From Microbotryum silenes-acaulis (taxonomy: Eukaryota; Basidiomycota; Microbotryomycetes; Microbotryales; Microbotryaceae): a DNA stretch of 64,000 bases. The position numbers and the translations under genes were made by a program. Positions 59,220 to 64,000 of the stretch are shown here, in pieces. Every line of letters begins with the position of its first letter. The stretch's first letter is position 1. The notes below the pieces were generated by a model, which was not told where the DNA came from, made no database searches, and was given only the letters and a program-made list of their open reading frames with translations. The stretch lies in assembly GCA_003665825.1 (NCBI GenBank), contig QPFY01000015.1:744001-808000 (forward strand), given 5' to 3'.

Positions 59220-62200
59220 ATGTCGGACTTCGTCTACACACTCGACTCCGATGATGAGCTCACCCCTCAGGAGGTGCCGGCAAAGTTGGGCCCGAACCTC
59301 GCTTCCGCACCCATCCCTGCGACTCGACCCAAGGTTGCGAAGCGATTGCGCGAAGAGACCAAAGCCGCACGAGCTCGAGGCGGACCCACGCTGCTGAGCA
59401 AGAAGGCCGGGTTGGTCACTACGAATAGGGATCAACCATCGACCCAAGGCCACGATCAGAGCACCGCAGGCGAGAGCGGAGCTATAGGTGACGAAGGGGC
59501 CCAAATCAATTCGAGCTTCGTGTTCGATGGTCTTGGGGGAGGCTACGTCGGCGCAAGCCGCAACAGCGTCTGGGTCAGTTGGAGCTTTTCTGAGCTCGGT
59601 GTGACCTTCTTATCTTTGTACCGTAGCTAGCACTGACCGCTGACTACCCGAACCGTCAGGATGCGGGCGATCCGTATCTGGTGCGACGTCCAAATGCGAT
59701 TGTGAGTAGAGGCCGGACTCGGTCTCAAGGTGCGGGGGCTTCTATCGTGGGCCTGTAGTGACAATGACCCCTTTCTTCCCACTCGGCCCCGTTGACCAAT
59801 TCTCAGCCTCGCGTGACAGTAGACGAGATTATCGCTCGTCGAGCGCCCACCCGGAAGGTCGTCAATCCAAACAGAGCTGATAATGCGTCTTTACAGGGTG
59901 TAGCTTCTTCGGGTTCTGGCAGTCGCGATGAAGGTGGCCTGCCTTCGACATATACTCCGGGGAAGCGATCTCATGTCGATGCGGATGCAAAGGATAGAAA
60001 CTGGCTCGAGCAATGCGTCGACGAAGTGCATGAGGGTCGTGCCTCGACATCTTCTGGAAGACGGGCCTATCGCGGTCTACAGACGAGCAGCACACAGGAC
60101 GAAGGATCCGCGGACAAATCACCTGTATCCCCAAGCTCAATCGCTGAAGGATCGGACCGCAGTGTTAACAGCGATGGCAGCGACTATAGCGACGATGACA
60201 GCACCGAAGACAACAGCGAGAGCCGATCCACGCCTCACACTGGCGGTCAGCATCCCGATGATTTTCTCCGTCCTATGGAAAACCTGCGCCTGACCCGAAA
60301 CAGGTTTTTAATCTTTTTGGCACCTACCACAGGCTTTGCAGCGCTCGCAGAAATAGATCCGGATTTGCTTGTCGACGAGGAAGGCTTTGGAACTTCAGTA
60401 GGGTCGGACTCGCCCAAGGCCGACTCCTCGAATGAACCCGATGGTGCAGCCGCCACGAAAGCATTTTTCGCACCCCACACTGTCACTTCGTCCTCGAGCA
60501 CAAATTTATCTTTTGCCACTCTCCCCGGCTGCACCATCTCTCGTCAGCTTCTGCTCGCTCTCAGCAGTCTGAGTCTGGCCGTCCCAACGCCAATTCAACG
60601 CGAATGCATACCGATCGCAATGATGGGCAAGGACATCGTAGCGAGCTCGGCCACTGGGTCGGGGAAAACGGTGGCCTTCTGGATCGGCGTGCTTGAGCGC
60701 CTCCTCCACCGGGACCGCCGAAACTCCGTGACTCGCGTTGTCGTCATCACCCCCACTCGCGAACTCGCGGTGCAAGTCCACGGCGTGGGCAAAGCGTTGG
60801 CGCGCTACACGGACGTCGAGTTCTGTCTCTGTGTTGGCGGACTGTCTCTCAAAGTACAGGAAGCCGAGCTCAAGCAGCGTCCCGACATCGTAGTATCCAC
60901 GCCCGGACGGTTGATCGATCACGTTCGCAACACGCCCTCGTTCACCATGGACAGCGTAGAAATTTTGGTACTCGACGAAGCGGACCGCATGCTCGAAGAG
61001 GTCGGTTTTTTGCAGTGACTGTCTAAGCGTGTTGGACCTGATGAGTTTGGCTTTGATCATGCCTTATGCAGGGTTTCCGATCCGAACTCGAAGAAATTAT
61101 TGAGGCCACGCCTCGGTCACGCCAAACCTTGCTCTTCTCCGCTACTGTGACCGAGTCCATCGCCCAGCTCACTCGGCTGTCGATGAACAAGCCCGTGCGC
61201 GTCAAGGTCGACCAGATGGGCGCCACTGCTCCAGGTTTGGTGCAGGAATGTGCGTCATCGTGACATGATCTTGGCCGACCCATTTGTTCGAACTGAACCG
61301 ATGCCTTTTCTGAACATAGTCCTTCGAGTGCGCGGGGATAGACCGGGAGAAGCTATCGAGCGCGGCTTTCGGTCTGGCGAGCGAACCCGGGAAGCTTTAT
61401 TGGTCACATTGTGCGCGCGAAGTTTCGCAACCGGACGCACCATAATATTTTTTCGATCGAAGGCTCAGGCCCATCGCATGAAGATCATATTTTCGCTCGT
61501 CGGTCAAGGCTTGCAGAAAGCTGACGAGCTTCACGGAAATCTTACTCAAGAGCAACGCCTGGAGAGTCTCAAAAGGTTTCGAGAGGGCGAATGTTCGTTC
61601 CTTCTCGCTACTGATTTGGCCTCCCGCGGGTACGTGAGCTTGATGGATTTGGCCTTGCGGCCGCTCTGACATTGATTCGATTCCGCTTTCGACGCCTCGC
61701 ATTCTCTACAGGCTCGACATTAAGGGTATTGACAATGTCATCAACTATGAGATGCCAAGATCTATCGAGATCTATCTGCATAGGGTGGGAAGGACAGCGC
61801 GCGCTGGCGGGCAAGGAAGGTGAGGCTTTGCAAAGCTCGAGACCGTGCGAGTGGCGGCTTGCGTGCTGATACTCTAAACACGGTCGAGACTCGACCCTTC
61901 GCCAATAATATAATGATCTGCACGACTCACAGAGCGCTAACGCTGGTCGGAGAATCGGACCGAAAATTGGTCAAGCTCGCAGTCAAGCATGCGCCGCCCG
62001 AATCGATACAACAAAGAGTGATACCGGTGGAGGCGCACTTCGATGTATTGGCGCAACTTCAAGAACTTGAGAGCGAAGTCAAGGCGGTGCAGCGCGAGGA
62101 GAGGGAGGAAATCGAGGTCGGTGTTGTTTTCTTCGCATCCTGTCGCTGTTCTTGTGCGCATCGGCTGACCTGCTAAGCTGCTAAGCTGCTGCTCGCCTCG

Positions 62201-62868
62201 GACGCTCTATCCACTCCTCTCCAGACGAGAAAGGGTGAAATGGAACTGTCCAAAGGCCGCAACCTGATTCAACACGAACGAGAGATCCATTCCAGGCCGG
62301 CTCGCACTTGGTTCCAAACAACTCAGGAAAAAAATATCGCGAAAAGTTAGTCCAACCTGGGAGGAGGGGGGGAGGGGGGAGGGGGGAGGAGGAACGACGA
62401 AAGCCGATCTCACCTACTTCTTGTCCCGCTCTAGGTGCCGGCCTGAACGAATACAACCAGAAGTTCAGAGACCGCAAGCCTATCAGGCCTACCACAGTGG
62501 CGGATGACAGACCGGCCCCAAAGCGCACAGCGTTTTCGGGTCTGTCCAGAAAAGAAAAGCGGCGCAAATTAGCGTCACTCGAAGACGCTGAGGATGATGA
62601 TCGCGGCAAGATTGAGGGATCGATTCGTTCGGCCAAGAGAGCAGCGTTGCCGCGTAAAATGACTGTGGCCTCCGAGGCACGCGCGACAACCCACCAATCA
62701 AGAAAATCCAAGGAGAGACGTGCGGGTGATTTCGATCGAGAGCTCGGGGTCAGTCGGAGTGCGATCGGTGAACTCGACGACGAGTCTGGGTCTAGGAAGA
62801 GCTCGTCTGTTCGAGGCGTAGTCTTCAACGCCAGCCGGAAGGGTAACACGCGCCGTCAAAAGCGCTGA
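59220..62868 (+). CDS. DRS1: DEAD-box RNA helicase Drs1/DDX27
   Basis: Nucleolar ATP-dependent RNA helicase for 27S pre-rRNA processing and 60S assembly. The start [13 protein letters not shown] is the typical Drs1 N-terminus. An acidic, Ser-rich segment follows ([20 protein letters not shown]). Helicase motifs in order: Q-motif [20 protein letters not shown], motif [17 protein letters not shown], Ia TPTRELAVQ, Ib [63 protein letters not shown] spliced to [32 protein letters not shown]. The basic tail has [35 protein letters not shown] and ends GNTRRQKR. About eight introns, one with a G-run (62361-62394). All motifs are intact. A family A transposon ends just upstream, so the promoter region is altered or partly replaced. 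Confidence 0.94.
62361..62394 (+). repeat. G-rich run in the last DRS1 intron
   Basis: Four or more runs of four to seven Gs separated by single A or AGG, able to form a G-quadruplex in DNA or pre-mRNA. It lies in the intron between KNIAK and AGLNEYNQ. Confidence 0.75.
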
Positions 62869-63539
62869 TGTATTAATCTCCGCAGCGTCTCAGACTTCTG
62901 GGTGTGCGTGGTTGTGGCATAATATCATGCAATTTATATCACTGAGGTTACTGCAGACCTCGACGCTCATTCTCTAAGCTCCCGACTAAAAACGTTTCGC
63001 GCGTTTTCCATCACGCATCGCTTCACTTACAAATGATGCACTCTTGGCTCGAGTTCGGTGCGTTTGCTCCGGAAAAGTGGTCCGTTTACCAATTGACGAC
63101 GGTGCATTTACCGTTAGGTAGCTCGGCAATCCGCTGTATCTCGTGCAGTATGCCACGTATCACATTGACACTTGACGAGCTTTCTTATGTGACTACCAAG
63201 TATCGACTCCAGTAAGAAGCACTCTCACCAGGATCTCATGTAGTCGGAAATCGTGCCCGCGCACCGGGCCGGAGTCCCCCCGGGCTCGGCGACTCAGGCG
63301 CTCAGACATCGAAATAATCACTCTTCCTTTACTGGGCTTTACAGCGGGTCAAGTGATCCAATCATGCGTAACACTCTCGCCTCGACTAACGTAAACTAGG
63401 CCGTGTACCCACTGCACCGCCGAGCATCGCCGATCCGCCGCTTGCGACCCTGGTCGGAGGCCGACGGCCGATTTTGTCGGCGTCTCGTGAGGAAGCTCTC
63501 TGTCTGACTCAACCCTCTTGCCGAAGCTTAGATGCTATG
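62869..63539. other. Intergenic, DRS1 3' side to Helitron remnant
   Basis: No coding frame of good character. A GC-rich part near 63255-63300 (CCGCGCACCGGGCCGGAGTC) has weak hairpins. It may contain the decayed left portion of the Helitron, but no terminal signature was identified. Confidence 0.4.
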
Positions 63540-64000
63540 CTATCAAATAGCTGTCATCTATAACACTCCCTCCAGCGTCACGAATCCGGACACTTCAGCG
63601 CGTGCTGCTCGCAGGGCAAGGTGCAGCTGCCTCCCCCTCCCCAGCCCAATCTCGAGTATCGGCAGCTTCTTGAAGGCTCGGATAGCGGTCAGTTGCTCCG
63701 TCCAACAACATTCGTCTACAGTAGACCCACATGCTGAACTGTGCGACAATCTTCCCACGACAATCTTCCCACGCACACAGAAGCTAAAGCGTTCCGCGAG
63801 AACGCCCGGTCGTACAATAACGCGTTGTCGTTTACTTCGCTCGCTGCCCACTGGGACCAAACTCAAGTGGGCACTCTAGGACCTCCCGTGTTTCGCGTGT
63901 TCGGTCGCCTCTATCATCGACTCGGTGCCCTGATCCCTGCCATAAATCAACGCCCAGCCTTTGCTCGGACATGGCTCATCGACCCGGCCGAGGCCACCGA
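63540..64000 (+). pseudogene. Helitron Rep/helicase-like protein, decayed fragment
   Basis: Reading across broken frames gives the Helitron helicase-like domain order. First HESGHFSACCSQGKVQLPPP then QLLEGSDSGQ near 63590-63690. After a break, EAKAFRENARSYNNALSFTS near 63780-63840, then FRVFGRLYHRLGALIPAINQ and PAFARTWLIDPAE to the window edge. These match the CC-x-GK-LP, F-x-N-x-R-x-YNNALAFTS and F-x-x-x-G-x-YHRxGxLxP blocks of Helitron replicases. A 14-bp tandem duplication (ACAATCTTCCCACG twice near 63745-63772) and a stop after RPTC break the frame. The rolling-circle Rep HUH motif and helicase would lie beyond the window. Confidence 0.75.

Overview
This is a gene-dense fungal nuclear window. 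Genes are cut by many short spliceosomal introns and code for conserved eukaryotic proteins. The introns, the protein types and the mix of Tad1-like LINE, Copia, Helitron and TIR elements suggest a basidiomycete yeast or smut-like fungus, most likely Pucciniomycotina (Microbotryomycetes). The species assignment is inference; no rRNA or other marker is present.

Layout from left to right. A RAD3/XPD helicase 5' part (1-1641, minus) and a PUS8/PUS9-type RNA pseudouridine synthase (2017-4579, minus) come first. A Tad1-like LINE (about 4755-9657, minus) with an internally damaged reverse transcriptase follows. Then come TVP23 (Golgi membrane), GCN1 (11288-20340, minus, 9 kb), NOP53 (60S biogenesis), a mitochondrial carrier, a small unknown secretory/membrane gene, a GATC-rich MITE, a small Kre9/Knh1-like secreted protein, a hairpin-rich non-coding stretch, PGS1 (cardiolipin pathway) and an SRP72 that appears to lack its central TPR region.

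The window then enters a nested transposon block (33520-41004). A TIR element (family A, 8-bp target duplication GGGTCACC) holds a captured LINE 3' end and a young Copia retrotransposon. A second TIR element (family B, CGCTTAA-rich) sits exactly at its left junction. After the block come EMP24 (p24 cargo receptor), SEC1 (exocytic SM protein), eIF4G, oligoribonuclease REX2, GNA1 (UDP-GlcNAc/chitin pathway) and an unrecognised multi-exon gene. A second, shorter copy of family A (58068-59134, TSD TTCGCAGC) lies 77 bp before the start codon of DRS1, a DEAD-box ribosome-biogenesis helicase. It carries the same LINE tail and a 98-bp perfect palindrome derived from family B. The right edge enters a decayed Helitron.

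The host genes are mostly housekeeping: DNA repair/transcription, RNA modification, translation and its stress control, ribosome assembly, secretion, and lipid and cell-wall precursor synthesis. They do not form one pathway. The most interesting structure is the mobile DNA: a TIR transposon family that mobilises a LINE tail as part of its body, with a readable order of nested insertions.

Exon boundaries were deduced by eye from splice sites and protein family conservation. Spans of multi-exon genes are start codon to stop codon including introns.
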